This document shows positions 8,866-16,958 of a DNA stretch of 64,000 nt, in pieces. Within the stretch, counting starts at the first letter, position 1, and each line of letters starts with the position of its first letter. Where the stretch lies: contig JAKPOP010000001.1 in assembly GCA_029547805.1 (NCBI GenBank), forward strand, positions 232,396 through 296,395, read 5' to 3'. Source of the stretch: Deltaproteobacteria bacterium. GTDB lineage: Bacteria > Myxococcota_A > UBA9042 > DTJE01. Position numbers and translations under genes: made by a program. The notes beneath the pieces were generated by a model that saw nothing but the letters and a program-made list of their open reading frames with translations, made no database searches and was not told the origin of the DNA.

Positions 8866-9645
8866 GTGGTCCCGACCCTTCCCGACGGCGCCGGGCCGCT
8901 GCTGATGGCGCCCTTCCGGGTGGCCCTGGGCCTGCTGGGCCTGTCCCTGGGAGCGTCCCTGGTGCGCCCCGCCTGGGGCCGCGGGCCGGCGGCACTGGCC
9001 GCCGTTGCGCTGCTGGCCGGCCTGGCGATCCGGGGTCACTGCATCGCCTTCCTGCCCCTGACCAACAAGTTCGAGTCCTTTTCCGCCGCCGCCCTGGGCG
9101 TCGCCACGGCCGCCGTGCTGGCCTGGCGCCCGACCCGGGCCTTCGGCGCCTTTGCAACGGCCGTCGCCGCCGCCTTCCTGGCCGCGGCCCTGTCCTTCCC
9201 CAAGGCCCTGGCCTACCCGCCCCCCCTGATGCACACGGTCTGGTACTTCCTCCACGTGCCCCTGTCCTTCCTGGCCTACGGGGTCTGGACCATCGCTGCC
9301 GGCGCGGCCCTGGCATGGGCCCTTGAGGGCCGGGACCCCGCCTGGCTCCCCCGCATCCACCGCCTGGCCCTCCAGGGCCTGGGTCTCTGGTCTGCCTCCA
9401 TGATCTGCGGCGGCGTCTGGGGCGTGCTGGCCTGGGGGGCCTACTTCCTGTGGGATCCCAAGGTCATCTGGTCCGTGATCCTCTGGTTTCATTACGCCAC
9501 CTTCGTGCACGTCCGTCTGACCCCGTCGTTGCGCAGCCGCCCCTGGGTCGGCCCCGTCATGGCGGGCCTGGGCTTCCTCTTCGTCCTGGTGGCCTACGTC
9601 GGCACGTCCTTCTTCTTCGGGAGGTCCAGTCATGCCTTCGGCTAG
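8866..9645 (+). CDS. ccsA: CcsA/ResC-type cytochrome c maturation protein
   Basis: About 259 aa, probably eight transmembrane helices. The tryptophan-rich haem-handling loop 'WGVLAWGAYFLWDPKVIW' (about residues 186-203) is a variant of the WWD motif, and conserved histidines are seen in 'HTVWYFLHVPLSF' and 'WFHYATFVH'. CcsA exports haem and, with ResB/Ccs1, joins it to apocytochrome c on the outer face of the inner membrane (System II). The GTG at 8866 is preferred over the one at 8860 because GGAGG (8856-8860) would then have normal spacing. The gene overlaps the ResB-like gene by 14 bases. Confidence 0.85.
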   Translation: MVPTLPDGAGPLLMAPFRVALGLLGLSLGASLVRPAWGRGPAALAAVALLAGLAIRGHCIAFLPLTNKFESFSAAALGVATAAVLAWRPTRAFGAFATAVAAAFLAAALSFPKALAYPPPLMHTVWYFLHVPLSFLAYGVWTIAAGAALAWALEGRDPAWLPRIHRLALQGLGLWSASMICGGVWGVLAWGAYFLWDPKVIWSVILWFHYATFVHVRLTPSLRSRPWVGPVMAGLGFLFVLVAYVGTSFFFGRSSHAFG

Positions 9646-10378
9646 GCGCGTCCTGCAGGTCGTGAGGTCCCAGGGCTTCGGCGTCGTGATGGGCCTGTCC
9701 ACCGTGGTGCTGCTGGCAGTGGGGTCGGTCGTGCTGGTCATCACCGCCGAGGGCGCCTCGGCCGCGGTGGCCCTGGATGACGTGACGGCCTTCTTCCGGT
9801 CCCCGTCCCCCTGGCACCTCTGGCTCTACCTGCTCTTGCCGGTGCTGGCGCTTTACGGCCTCTCGACGCTGCTGGCCACCTGGGACTCGGTGCTGGACGC
9901 CTGGCGGGCGGGCCGTCGGCGCCCCTCGGCCTACGCCCCCGCCCTGATCCATGTGGCCTTTCTGGGGATGCTGCTGGCCCACGGGGTGGGGGGCTTCCTG
10001 GGGGCCGAACACGGCGTGGTGCGGGTGGGCCCCTGGTGGACCGACCTCCCCGGCGGCCGCCAGGCCCGGGCCCTGGACGTGCAGGTGGACGCCCACCCCG
10101 ACGGCAGTCCCCGGCAGGTCACCGCCACGCTGGAGGTCCGGGACCCCGACGGGACCACCGATCGACGCGAGGTGGCCTACAACCGTCCCCTCATCGACGG
10201 CCTGGGCCGCGACCTGCTGCTGCTGGTCCGGGCGGTGCAGATGCCGGGGGGCCAGGGCGGCGCGCTGGTGCCCGTGGTCGTGCTGAGGGCCCGCCATGCC
10301 CCGGGGAACCCCTGGGCGCTGGCCTCGGCGGTGCTCCTGGGGCTGGGCCTGCTGGCCATGGGGCGGCGCTGGGGGTGA
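9632..10378 (+). CDS. Short ResB-like cytochrome c biogenesis protein
   Basis: 248 aa, much shorter than typical ResB/Ccs1 (about 400-550 aa). Hydrophobic segments lie near residues 17-38, 65-88, 105-122 and 225-243. The periplasmic loop between the last two ('VQVDAHPDGSP', 'EVRDPDGTTD') resembles a trimmed ResB soluble domain. Overlap with ccsA and gene order support a role as its haem-ligation partner. A remote or independent small membrane protein is the alternative. Confidence 0.6.
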   Translation: MPSARRVLQVVRSQGFGVVMGLSTVVLLAVGSVVLVITAEGASAAVALDDVTAFFRSPSPWHLWLYLLLPVLALYGLSTLLATWDSVLDAWRAGRRRPSAYAPALIHVAFLGMLLAHGVGGFLGAEHGVVRVGPWWTDLPGGRQARALDVQVDAHPDGSPRQVTATLEVRDPDGTTDRREVAYNRPLIDGLGRDLLLLVRAVQMPGGQGGALVPVVVLRARHAPGNPWALASAVLLGLGLLAMGRRWG

Positions 10379-10669
10379 CGCCTGTCGCCCGAAGGGGATG
10401 ACCCGGCGGATGCGGCCTGTGCAGGTCATGGCCCACCGGCACGGCGACGTTCCTGCACGGCACGCCCGATTCCGGTCGCCGCCCCACGTCCTGATCGAGG
10501 CCGTGGCCTGCCGACTTGCCGCCGACGACCTTCCGGTCCTCATCCAGGGGAGGGGATGGGTGCTTTCGCCCAGGCCCACCGTGTGAACCCCACGGGATCG
10601 CTCGGGCCTGGCGCCCCGGGGCCACCCCGGATCGGTGGTATCATCCCCTCGCTTGGCCAGGAGTCGGCC
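10379..10669. other. Intergenic region upstream of the pab genes
   Basis: 291 bp without a supported gene. TATCAT at 10639-10644 is a plausible -10 box 26 bases before the pabA start; no convincing -35 partner. Open frames here lack ribosome-binding sites and recognisable products. Confidence 0.35.
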
Positions 10670-11257
10670 GTGGGGACCCCGCCTCGGGTGATCTTCGCCG
10701 AGAACGAGGACTCCTTCACCTGGAACGTCGTCGAGTGCCTCCCGGTGCCCCGGGATGCGGTGCGGCTGGTCCGGGGCCGGGTGCTGGCGGCGGACCCGGC
10801 GGCCCTGGAGGGATTCGACGTGCTGGTGGTGGGGCCCGGGCCCACGGACCCGATCCGGGCCGGGCTGGTGGGGCTGGTGGAGGAGGCCGCCCGTCGGGGG
10901 CTGCCCACCCTGGGCATCTGCCTCGGGCACCAGGCCCTGGGGCTGTGCTTCGGGGCGCGGCTGGTCCGGGTGGAGCCCGTCCACGGCCGGGCCGACCCGG
11001 TGTCTTTCGGCCCCTCCCGGTGGTTCCCGGGGCAGGAAGGGGTTCACGAGGCCATGCGATACCACTCCCTGGTTCTGACCGACGTGCCGCCGCCCCTGCG
11101 GGTCGTGGCGGCCACCGTTGACGGCCTCCCGATGGCCGTGGAGCACCCGGATCTGCCCCTGGCAGGCCTGCAGTTCCACCCGGACTCCCACGGGACGCCT
11201 CGGGGACGGGAGGTCGTCCGGGCCTTCTTCGACGCCGTGGTGGGGAGGGGGCCGTGA
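10670..11257 (+). CDS. pabA: Aminodeoxychorismate synthase glutaminase subunit (class I amidotransferase)
   Basis: 195 aa from GTG at 10670, which follows 'CCAGGAG'; open frame upstream lacks family similarity. The nucleophile is C84 in 'LGICLGHQALG', and the catalytic histidine is in 'LQFHPDSHGTPRG'. The usual third triad residue, the E of FHPES, is D here, a conservative but notable change. The subunit hydrolyses glutamine and passes ammonia to PabB. An anthranilate synthase partner (TrpG) is the alternative, but the neighbouring large subunit has the PabB lysine. It overlaps pabB by 4 bases (GTGA). Confidence 0.82.
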   Translation: MGTPPRVIFAENEDSFTWNVVECLPVPRDAVRLVRGRVLAADPAALEGFDVLVVGPGPTDPIRAGLVGLVEEAARRGLPTLGICLGHQALGLCFGARLVRVEPVHGRADPVSFGPSRWFPGQEGVHEAMRYHSLVLTDVPPPLRVVAATVDGLPMAVEHPDLPLAGLQFHPDSHGTPRGREVVRAFFDAVVGRGP

Positions 11258-12264
11258 CCCTCTCCGACCTGGACCGCCTGCCCTCCTTCGCCCTCCTGGG
11301 TCCCGGCTTCGGGGGGGACGGGTGGCGCCTCCTGGATCCCCTGGAGCCCTGCGGGGCCGCCGCCGCCCGCCTGGCCTTCGCCCCCTTCGAGGCCGCCGGG
11401 GACCGTCCGTTCCTCTTCGGGGCGGGACGGGAGTCCGTCCTGTCCGGGGCACCGGATGGCGATCCCTGGGAGGGGACGCCGCGGCTGGACCCTGCGGGGT
11501 ATCGCGAGGCGGTGGAAGTCATCCGGGAGTCCATCCGGGCCGGGGACGTCTATCAGGTGAACCTCACCGTCCGGGCCGCCCTCCCCGGGGCCACGGGGCC
11601 CACGATCCTGGCCGCCCTGTGCCGCCGGTGGGTGCCCCGCTTTGCGGCCTGGGTGCGCCTGCCCGACGGAACCGAGTTCGTGTCGGGGTCCCCCGAGCGC
11701 CTCTTCGTCACCGGGGGCGGCCGGGTGTTCTGCGAGCCCATGAAGGGCACCGCCCCGGCGGGGGAGGGTGACTGGCTGCTGGCCAGCGCCAAGGACCGGG
11801 CGGAACTGGCCATGATCACCGACCTGGTGCGCAACGACCTGACCCCGGTGTGCCGCCCTGGCACCGTGGAGGTCCCCTGCGCCCGGCGCCTGCTGGACCT
11901 GCCCTACGCGGTGCAGTCCGTCAGCGACGTGGTGGGCGACCTGCTGCCCGGTCTCTCTCCCCTGGACGTCCTGGCGGCCCTGCACCCGGGCGGATCGGTC
12001 GTCGGGGCTCCCAAGGGGGCGGCGCTGCAGGCCATCCGGCGTCTGGAGGCCGTACCCCGGGGGCCCTACTGCGGGGCGCTGGGCGTGCTGGAGGGCGACC
12101 ATGCCGACTTCGCGCTGCTGATCCGCACCGCGGTCCGGGGGGCAGACGGCTGGTGGTACGGCGTGGGGGGCGGCATCGTCCACGACTCGGACCCGGCGGC
12201 CGAGTGGGAGGAGGTGCGGGTGAAGGCGGGGGCGCTGGCATGCGGTACACCACGGTCCTCGTGA
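11254..12264 (+). CDS. pabB: Aminodeoxychorismate synthase component I (chorismate-binding)
   Basis: 336 aa, about 100 residues shorter than usual because the N-terminal domain is reduced. Conserved blocks are 'AGDVYQVNLT', 'SGSPERLF', 'EPMKGTAPAG', 'MITDLVRNDL' and 'GGIVHDSDPAAEWEE'. The K in 'PMKGT' marks aminodeoxychorismate synthase rather than anthranilate synthase, where that position is usually A. It makes 4-amino-4-deoxychorismate for folate synthesis. The gene overlaps pabA at its start and pabC at its end, giving a single coupled operon. Confidence 0.85.
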   Translation: MTLSDLDRLPSFALLGPGFGGDGWRLLDPLEPCGAAAARLAFAPFEAAGDRPFLFGAGRESVLSGAPDGDPWEGTPRLDPAGYREAVEVIRESIRAGDVYQVNLTVRAALPGATGPTILAALCRRWVPRFAAWVRLPDGTEFVSGSPERLFVTGGGRVFCEPMKGTAPAGEGDWLLASAKDRAELAMITDLVRNDLTPVCRPGTVEVPCARRLLDLPYAVQSVSDVVGDLLPGLSPLDVLAALHPGGSVVGAPKGAALQAIRRLEAVPRGPYCGALGVLEGDHADFALLIRTAVRGADGWWYGVGGGIVHDSDPAAEWEEVRVKAGALACGTPRSS

Positions 12265-12881
12265 CCTCCCGGGGGCCCTTCCTCCTGGAGGGGCACCGGC
12301 GGCGCATCGCCCCGGAGGGCCCCGAGGCCCTGGCGGCCCTGGATGCCTTCCTGCGGGACGCGGCGCCGGGAGTGTACGGGGTGCGCCTGGAGGGCAGATG
12401 TCTGGTGGCGGTGCGCCGGGAGGGCACCGCGCTTCGCGACGGCATCCCGACGCGCCTCGCCTCGTCTCCGGTGGCGGGCCTTTCGGGGCCTCTGCCCAAG
12501 CCTCCCTCCCCCGGTCCCTACGACGCCGTGCGGCTGCCGGGGGTGGTGACCCTGCTGACCGACCCGGCGGGGACGGAGGTCTGGGAGGCCTGCCGGGCGG
12601 CCGTGGTGTCCTGGGACGGGCGTGGCTGGGTGGTGCCGCCCCGGGACCGGCCGGCGGTGGACTCGGTGGCCCTGGCGGCCCTGCGTGACCTTCTGCCGTT
12701 GCGGGAGGCGCCCATTCCCGTGGCCTCCCGCGATCCCCTGGTACTGATCAACGCGGTGGCGGGGGTGGTGGTGCCCGCCGTGCCGGGGCGGGATTCCCTG
12801 CCGGGGGAGGCCCTCCGGGAGATTCGGGCGGCGCTGGACCCCGGGGCGGATCGGGCGGACCGGATCGGGTCGGGGCCTTGA
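12240..12881 (+). CDS. pabC: PabC-like aminodeoxychorismate lyase (PLP fold type IV), reduced
   Basis: 213 aa from ATG at 12240, overlapping the 3' end of pabB by 25 bases. The order 'KPPSPGPYDAVRL' ... 'LLTDPAGTEVWEA' ... 'WVVPPRDRP' ... 'LVLINAVAGVV' follows the fold-type-IV pattern of PabC and of the lyase domain of PabBC fusions, with the K of 'LPKPP' the likely PLP lysine. The N-terminal domain is short. It would release pyruvate to give p-aminobenzoate. Context is strong; sequence similarity is weak, so loss of activity is possible. Confidence 0.65.
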   Translation: MRYTTVLVTSRGPFLLEGHRRRIAPEGPEALAALDAFLRDAAPGVYGVRLEGRCLVAVRREGTALRDGIPTRLASSPVAGLSGPLPKPPSPGPYDAVRLPGVVTLLTDPAGTEVWEACRAAVVSWDGRGWVVPPRDRPAVDSVALAALRDLLPLREAPIPVASRDPLVLINAVAGVVVPAVPGRDSLPGEALREIRAALDPGADRADRIGSGP

Positions 12882-12944
12882 GAAGGCCGACAGGTCGCGG
12901 GGGTCGGGTCCGTGGCAGCGCACCGGGCAGGCGGAGGCGGCCCG

Positions 12945-12960
12945 GGTGGGACTCCCCACC
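12945..12960. terminator. Possible hairpin after pabC
   Basis: A perfect 6-bp stem GGTGGG/CCCACC with loop ACTC, 64 bases after the pabC stop. No T-run follows, so intrinsic termination is uncertain. Confidence 0.25.
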
Positions 12961-13037
12961 GCAGTCACCGCAGGCAGTGGGAAGAGGGGTCACGCACGAC
13001 TCGGGCCTGCCGTGTCACCCATGCCGGTTGCGCCATC

Positions 13038-13077
13038 GCGGGGGCTGGATTCGAGCCAGCGACCGTCGGGTGATGAG
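13038..13077 (-). repeat. Partial copy of the tRNA-Met(initiator) 3' part; candidate attachment site
   Basis: This 40-bp stretch matches 24963-25002 (3' part of the initiator tRNA gene) at 36 of 40 positions and in the same orientation. It covers the T-arm, variable region and part of the anticodon arm; no matching 5' half or acceptor stem is found beside it, so it is not a whole tRNA gene. A 3' tRNA fragment at this distance is what an integrative element leaves at its far end. The flanking stretches 12882-13037 and 13078-13301 hold no supported gene. Confidence 0.65.
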
Positions 13078-13301
13078 AGCCCATTTTCTCCATCCCGGTC
13101 ACCCTGTGGTCAGGGATTGGTCAAACCGCGCCGAGGGAGATCCCGTCGCCGCAGGGGCTGGGCCGGACCCTCCTCCGGGGAAGTCGCGCCCCGGTCCAGG
13201 TCGGGTGGGGCATCCCGAACTGCGGCACGCCAACCACTGGACACTCCAAGGGAATCAGGCTCATCGTCGGCGAATGAAAAGTCTTCTGCCTTCGGTGTCG
13301 C

Positions 13302-13763
13302 ATGGCGAAGAAGGAATGGGGCTTCTACGGGCGGCGCGACGAACTGGAATCGCTGACCCGGATCCTGCAGCGCAACCGCTGGTTCTTCGAGAAGGTCACG
13401 GGGCGCCGTCGCATCGGCAAGACCAGCCTTGTCCAGGAAGCGCTCAAGTCCATCCGGCGGGAACGCGTCGTCTATGCCCAGATCCCCGACTTCGACCCGG
13501 CCGGCGTGATCTCGGCCGTGCGGGACTTCTACTCGATGTTCGGCGTCGCCGGCCACGAGCCCCATGACCTGAAGTCCCTGGACGTCAGCATCGCGGCACT
13601 GGTCCGGGAGGGCTGGATCGTGGCGCTGGACGAGTTCCAGTACTTCCACCGGTCCTCGCCAGGGTGGGTCACTTTCCGGTGGCCGGAACCTCCGCCAAAA
13701 CGGCCGACACTCGAACGAGGCTCGAGACCTCAGGCTGTCGTTCGCTCATCGAGCGCAACCTAG
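13302..13763 (+). pseudogene. Truncated AAA/archaeal-type ATPase
   Basis: The first ~118 codons match the N-terminus of the ATPase family with 'FYGRRDELESL', Walker A 'GRRRIGKTSLVQEAL' and Walker B 'IVALDEFQYFHR'. Complete members are about 400-480 aa with a C-terminal winged-helix and nuclease-like region. Similarity stops abruptly near 13655 and the frame continues only into an unrelated tail ('GWVTFRWPEPPPKRP') that coincides with an insertion-sequence-like end at 13666. A DNA rearrangement probably removed the rest. No good ribosome-binding site precedes the ATG. Confidence 0.7.
13666..13690 (+). repeat. Insertion-sequence-like end, copy 1
   Basis: This 25-bp stretch (gggtcactttccggtggccg at its start) matches 18204-18228 at 21 of 25 positions, same orientation. 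Tandem repeats of this kind, with GGTCA...GGTGGCCG cores, recall the multiple terminal repeats of IS21-family elements. It lies exactly where the upstream ATPase gene loses similarity. No transposase gene remains nearby. Confidence 0.4.
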
Positions 13764-15061
13764 GCGGGCAGATACCGGCGATCGACGAGACCTCGGTTGA
13801 CAAGCGCGCTCCGTACCGTAAAGGCCGATACGCCATAGTGGTCTGCTGCGCCCTCGATGTCGGAGTCCGACGGGTTGGGGAGCGGCAACAGCCGGACGAG
13901 GCCTTCCGTGGGGCAGAGGAACTCCTGGGCGAACGACCGCTGGACCTTCTGGCGGGCCGTAGACGCATCCGTGATGGGCAGCACCGCGTCCGCAGGTGGT
14001 CCGTCCAGGGCTTCCGCCAGGAGCCGCGCTGCCTCGAAGCGGCGAGAGTTCGGGTGACGCCTGATTCCGTGGAACTTCACTCGATTGGGGGCATCGGGGG
14101 AACGGAAGCCAGCCCCGAGGGGACCGGAGGTCGGTTGGTCTGCCATCACGTCGTACCCGACCAACTCGGAAATGCGCTCCGAAGAGACCGGTTCATCGGA
14201 TGAGAGCCCGACCTCTCTCCGTGCAAGACCAGCCAGCGCAGCACCGCGCTCCCATGGTCTGGTGAAACGATGGTGACCATCGCGCCAGACTCGGCAGACG
14301 CCTTCCAGCGCGGCCAGATCCAGATTCGAACCCGGCTCCAGGCTCTTGTCCCTGAGGTACTCGATGGTGTTGCGGATCGCAGGCGCCCGGGCGGCCGCCA
14401 TCGTTTCCTCGAGCGCTGCCTCGCCCATCCACGTGCCCGCCGATACGATGGCGGAGAGGTCGTCTGCGTCGATCGCGTCCGGGTCGAAGCCGAGGAGGGC
14501 CTCCCGGCGTCGCCTGGCTCCGGCCATCGGATCGCGACGCTCTGCCAGGACCTCTCGCCAGCCTTCCGCGAGGTCTGCTGCGTCCACACGTCGTGAGGAG
14601 AGCCTTGCCAACAGCAGCGACATCAGGTCATCGACCGCCCGTTCAAACGTCGTCGCACTGATCGTCCCCTCGGTGTTTCGAAGGTACCGAACCGGTGGCC
14701 TGTCACTCATCGTGTCATGGAGGGACAGGCCAATGGTCTCCCCATCGGACGCGAACTGGAGTGCTGGCCAGACGAAGCCGCCGCCGGCACCGCCGATCTC
14801 ATGAGCCATCCGCCAGTCGGGATCGATCTTGGGGGGCAGAGGCTCCCAGCGCAAGCGCCACCAGTTCGCCATCAACCAGATCCCGAGGTGCAGCATCGAG
14901 ACGCGTGTGGTCGACCGGACGGTGGCGGCCGACAGGTCCAGGAGTTCGGTCAGAGCGACTCCGCCCCACCGTATCTCGAGCTCCCCGAACGTCTCGCGTT
15001 CCGCCGGGGATCCGTGGAGACGTTCGAGCCAGTCCACACGGAACTCGAAGACATCCTTCAT
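13760..15061 (-). CDS. ImmA/IrrE-like protein of unknown function
   Basis: 433 aa. The C-terminal ~80 residues ('QRSFAQEFLCPTEGL', 'GAADHYGVSAFTVRSALV') match the end of ImmA/IrrE-type proteins, where a helical domain follows the metalloprotease. I see no HExxH zinc motif, so peptidase activity is not supported. The N-terminal ~200 residues are tryptophan-rich and not recognised. ATG at 15061 overlaps the stop of the upstream partner by 4 bases (ATGA), so the two are translated together. Such pairs in islands often act as toxin-antitoxin or stress modules, but that role is inference. Confidence 0.6.
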   Translation of the reverse strand: MKDVFEFRVDWLERLHGSPAERETFGELEIRWGGVALTELLDLSAATVRSTTRVSMLHLGIWLMANWWRLRWEPLPPKIDPDWRMAHEIGGAGGGFVWPALQFASDGETIGLSLHDTMSDRPPVRYLRNTEGTISATTFERAVDDLMSLLLARLSSRRVDAADLAEGWREVLAERRDPMAGARRRREALLGFDPDAIDADDLSAIVSAGTWMGEAALEETMAAARAPAIRNTIEYLRDKSLEPGSNLDLAALEGVCRVWRDGHHRFTRPWERGAALAGLARREVGLSSDEPVSSERISELVGYDVMADQPTSGPLGAGFRSPDAPNRVKFHGIRRHPNSRRFEAARLLAEALDGPPADAVLPITDASTARQKVQRSFAQEFLCPTEGLVRLLPLPNPSDSDIEGAADHYGVSAFTVRSALVNRGLVDRRYLPA

Positions 15062-15477
15062 TGCCCTGCCTTCCGCCAGACCTCGAGGACGACTTCGCGG
15101 AACGGGTCGGTCGTGGGCATCGGGTAGCCGTGGTATTGACCGGTCTCGCGGTTCTCCAGTTCCGCCTCGAGGGGTTCTCCCGCTTCAGTCACCGACCAGA
15201 TGTTCTGCGGAAAGTCCCCTACCCGCCGTTCACTCACGAGTCCGCGTTCGACGCCGGCCCTGAGCAACCGGAGGGTTTCCTCTCGCTCGAACACCTGGAC
15301 GGTGTCGCAGAGGGTCTTGTCCGGGCGAGGGCAGGCCGGAGGAATCAGCCCGAAGTCACCGGGGTTCCGCTTGTGTTCGGGGTTGCCCCCGTACCGGATG
15401 GCCTCGATCAGGCGCGCGCGAGCCTCGTCGTCGAGTCGGCCGATCCGGCGTTTGATGTTGAAGCGAATTCTGCTCAC
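15058..15477 (-). CDS. Small conserved protein upstream of the ImmA-like gene
   Basis: 139 aa from GTG at 15477 with 'GGGAGCAGGC' before it. It begins with a basic helix ('RFNIKRRIGRL') and contains 'KRNPGDFGLIPPAC' and 'RPDKTLCDTVQVF', a block I recall from uncharacterised proteins in proteobacterial islands. No HTH or enzyme motif was recognised. A well-placed promoter (15545-15574) serves it and the coupled downstream gene. It is probably the antitoxin or partner of that protein. Confidence 0.6.
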   Translation of the reverse strand: MSRIRFNIKRRIGRLDDEARARLIEAIRYGGNPEHKRNPGDFGLIPPACPRPDKTLCDTVQVFEREETLRLLRAGVERGLVSERRVGDFPQNIWSVTEAGEPLEAELENRETGQYHGYPMPTTDPFREVVLEVWRKAGQ

Positions 15478-15544
15478 GCCTGCTCCCAGTGCCCAGGAAG
15501 GCGTTCGAAGGAGACGCCGCCAACATCTGGGCTTCCTTGGAGAA

Positions 15545-15574
15545 AGCATAGGCCCTTGACGGATGGCGGTCAAT
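15545..15574 (-). promoter_or_regulatory. Promoter of the ImmA-like operon
   Basis: On the minus strand: -35 TTGACC (15569-15574), 18-bp spacer, -10 TATGCT (15545-15550), ending 67 bases before the GTG at 15477. Confidence 0.55.
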
Positions 15575-15771
15575 GGTCGGAATGGCACCGGCCTGCCTGG
15601 GCTCCCGAAGAAAGTGCTGCATCGGGCCTTATCGGCCTGGAGCGGCAGATGATGGACCAAGCATACGTCTGACTCGGCGGCTTGCGGCGTGACCGCTCCC
15701 TCAGGTTTTCCGCCAGCCCCTGCACGAAACTGAACCCCAGGTTGATGTTCTCGCAAACCCCGACCGCCATC

Positions 15772-15801
15772 TTGACACCCGTCGGCGCCCCCGGCTACAC
15801 T
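15772..15801 (+). promoter_or_regulatory. Promoter of the AbiE-like operon
   Basis: -35 TTGACA (15772-15777), 18-bp spacer, -10 TACACT (15796-15801). The start ATG is at 15834, so the transcript leader is short. Confidence 0.6.
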
Positions 15802-15807
15802 ACTTAT

Positions 15808-15823
15808 AGGTAGAAATCTACCT
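15808..15823. promoter_or_regulatory. Operator-like palindrome in the AbiE-like leader
   Basis: AGGTAGA-AA-TCTACCT, perfect 7-bp arms around a 2-bp centre, placed between the -10 box and the ribosome-binding region of the AbiEi-like gene. Its position predicts repression of this operon by a DNA-binding protein. The AbiEi-like winged-helix protein encoded just downstream is the obvious candidate, as AbiEi autoregulates in known systems. Confidence 0.5.
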
Positions 15824-15833
15824 GGGGGTAGAG

Positions 15834-16958
15834 ATGAGCCGGCAGGCAATCGAAGCATCGGTGGAGCAGATCCTGCGGGACGTGATCCCCGGCTTCCGCT
15901 CCAGGGTCCCCGAGCATTCCATCGTCGGCGGTCGCGTGGACCTGATGGCGGACGTCCAGGGCCGGCGCGTCGTGGTCGAGACCAAGAGAGTGCTGATCCC
16001 CGTGGTGGAAGACGTGATTGCGAAGCTGTCGATGGGTGCCCTACAGGCGCGTCGGCTTGCTGACGAGATGGATGCGGTTCCTCTCGTGGCAGTCCTCGTG
16101 CCGTCGCTGGGCCCCAAGACCATCGGTGCCGCGGTGGAGTTCATGGCGGCCCACCTGCCGGACGCAGGTTGGGCGCTGGTCGACCCGGCCGGGAACGCCA
16201 GGGTTCGCATCCCGGAACTTGGCATCGACATCGAGCGCCCCGTCGCCCGCATCGCGCGACCCCAGGCGGGGCGGTCCAGCGTCCGCCTGTTCTCCGACCT
16301 GAACCGCTGGCTGCTGAAGATCCTCCTGCTGGCGGACGCCCCGGCCGAACTGTGGGGCGGGCCGCGCCAGCCGATCCTGTCCAGCCCGGACCTGAGTCGG
16401 GTGGCAGGCGTGTCGCCTGAGATGGTCCGCCGCTTCGTGAGAGCGTTCGGCGAGCAGGATCTCTTGCGGCAGACCCCGCGGGGGATGCGCCTCGTCCGCC
16501 GGTCAGCCTTGCTGGACCTGTGGCGGGCCGACGAGGCCCTGAACACGCGACCCGCCGTGCCGGTGAGGCGCATGCTCGCGGGATCGGGTTCGTTGACGGA
16601 CCTGTCGGGATTGGCAGACTTCCGGGAATGGGCGGTCGTGGCCGGATTCGAGGCGTGTCGCCTGCTCGGGGTGCTTCACGCGATCGTGCCGCCGCGGATC
16701 GAGGTCCACGTGGTCCTGCCGATCCCCGAAGTGATCCGGCGCCTTGGGCTCGAGGAGTGCGCACCCGCCGACGCCGACCTCTGGCTCCTCCCGACGCGGT
16801 ATTCGCGTTCGATCCGGGGCGGCAAGGTGTTGCGCGACGGGGTGCCGGTGGCCGACGCCTTCCAGGCCGCGCTCGACGTGCTGCGCCACCCCGGTCGCGG
16901 CCAGGAACAGTCGGAGTACCTCCTGAAGGAGGTCCTGCATCTCGAAGGGGGTGACTGA
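15834..16958 (+). CDS. AbiEi-like antitoxin with N-terminal nuclease-like fold
   Basis: 374 aa. Residues 1-100 hold a PD-(D/E)xK-like core: 'GGRVDLMADV' followed by 'VVVETKR' (D and ExK). 'WALVDPAGNARVRI' (about residues 115-128) is the 'D-GN' strand typical of AbiEi-family proteins that carry this N-terminal fold. A winged-helix (about 180-225, 'LSRVAGVSPEMVRRFVRAF') follows. In type IV AbiE systems AbiEi represses the operon and counteracts AbiEii without binding it. Its stop overlaps the next ATG by 1 base. Promoter and palindromic operator are directly upstream. Confidence 0.65.
   Translation: MSRQAIEASVEQILRDVIPGFRSRVPEHSIVGGRVDLMADVQGRRVVVETKRVLIPVVEDVIAKLSMGALQARRLADEMDAVPLVAVLVPSLGPKTIGAAVEFMAAHLPDAGWALVDPAGNARVRIPELGIDIERPVARIARPQAGRSSVRLFSDLNRWLLKILLLADAPAELWGGPRQPILSSPDLSRVAGVSPEMVRRFVRAFGEQDLLRQTPRGMRLVRRSALLDLWRADEALNTRPAVPVRRMLAGSGSLTDLSGLADFREWAVVAGFEACRLLGVLHAIVPPRIEVHVVLPIPEVIRRLGLEECAPADADLWLLPTRYSRSIRGGKVLRDGVPVADAFQAALDVLRHPGRGQEQSEYLLKEVLHLEGGD

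Noticed and set aside
13020..13112. Complete second tRNA gene
   Set aside because: T-arm and 3' part are present, but no acceptor 5' strand or D-arm can be folded.
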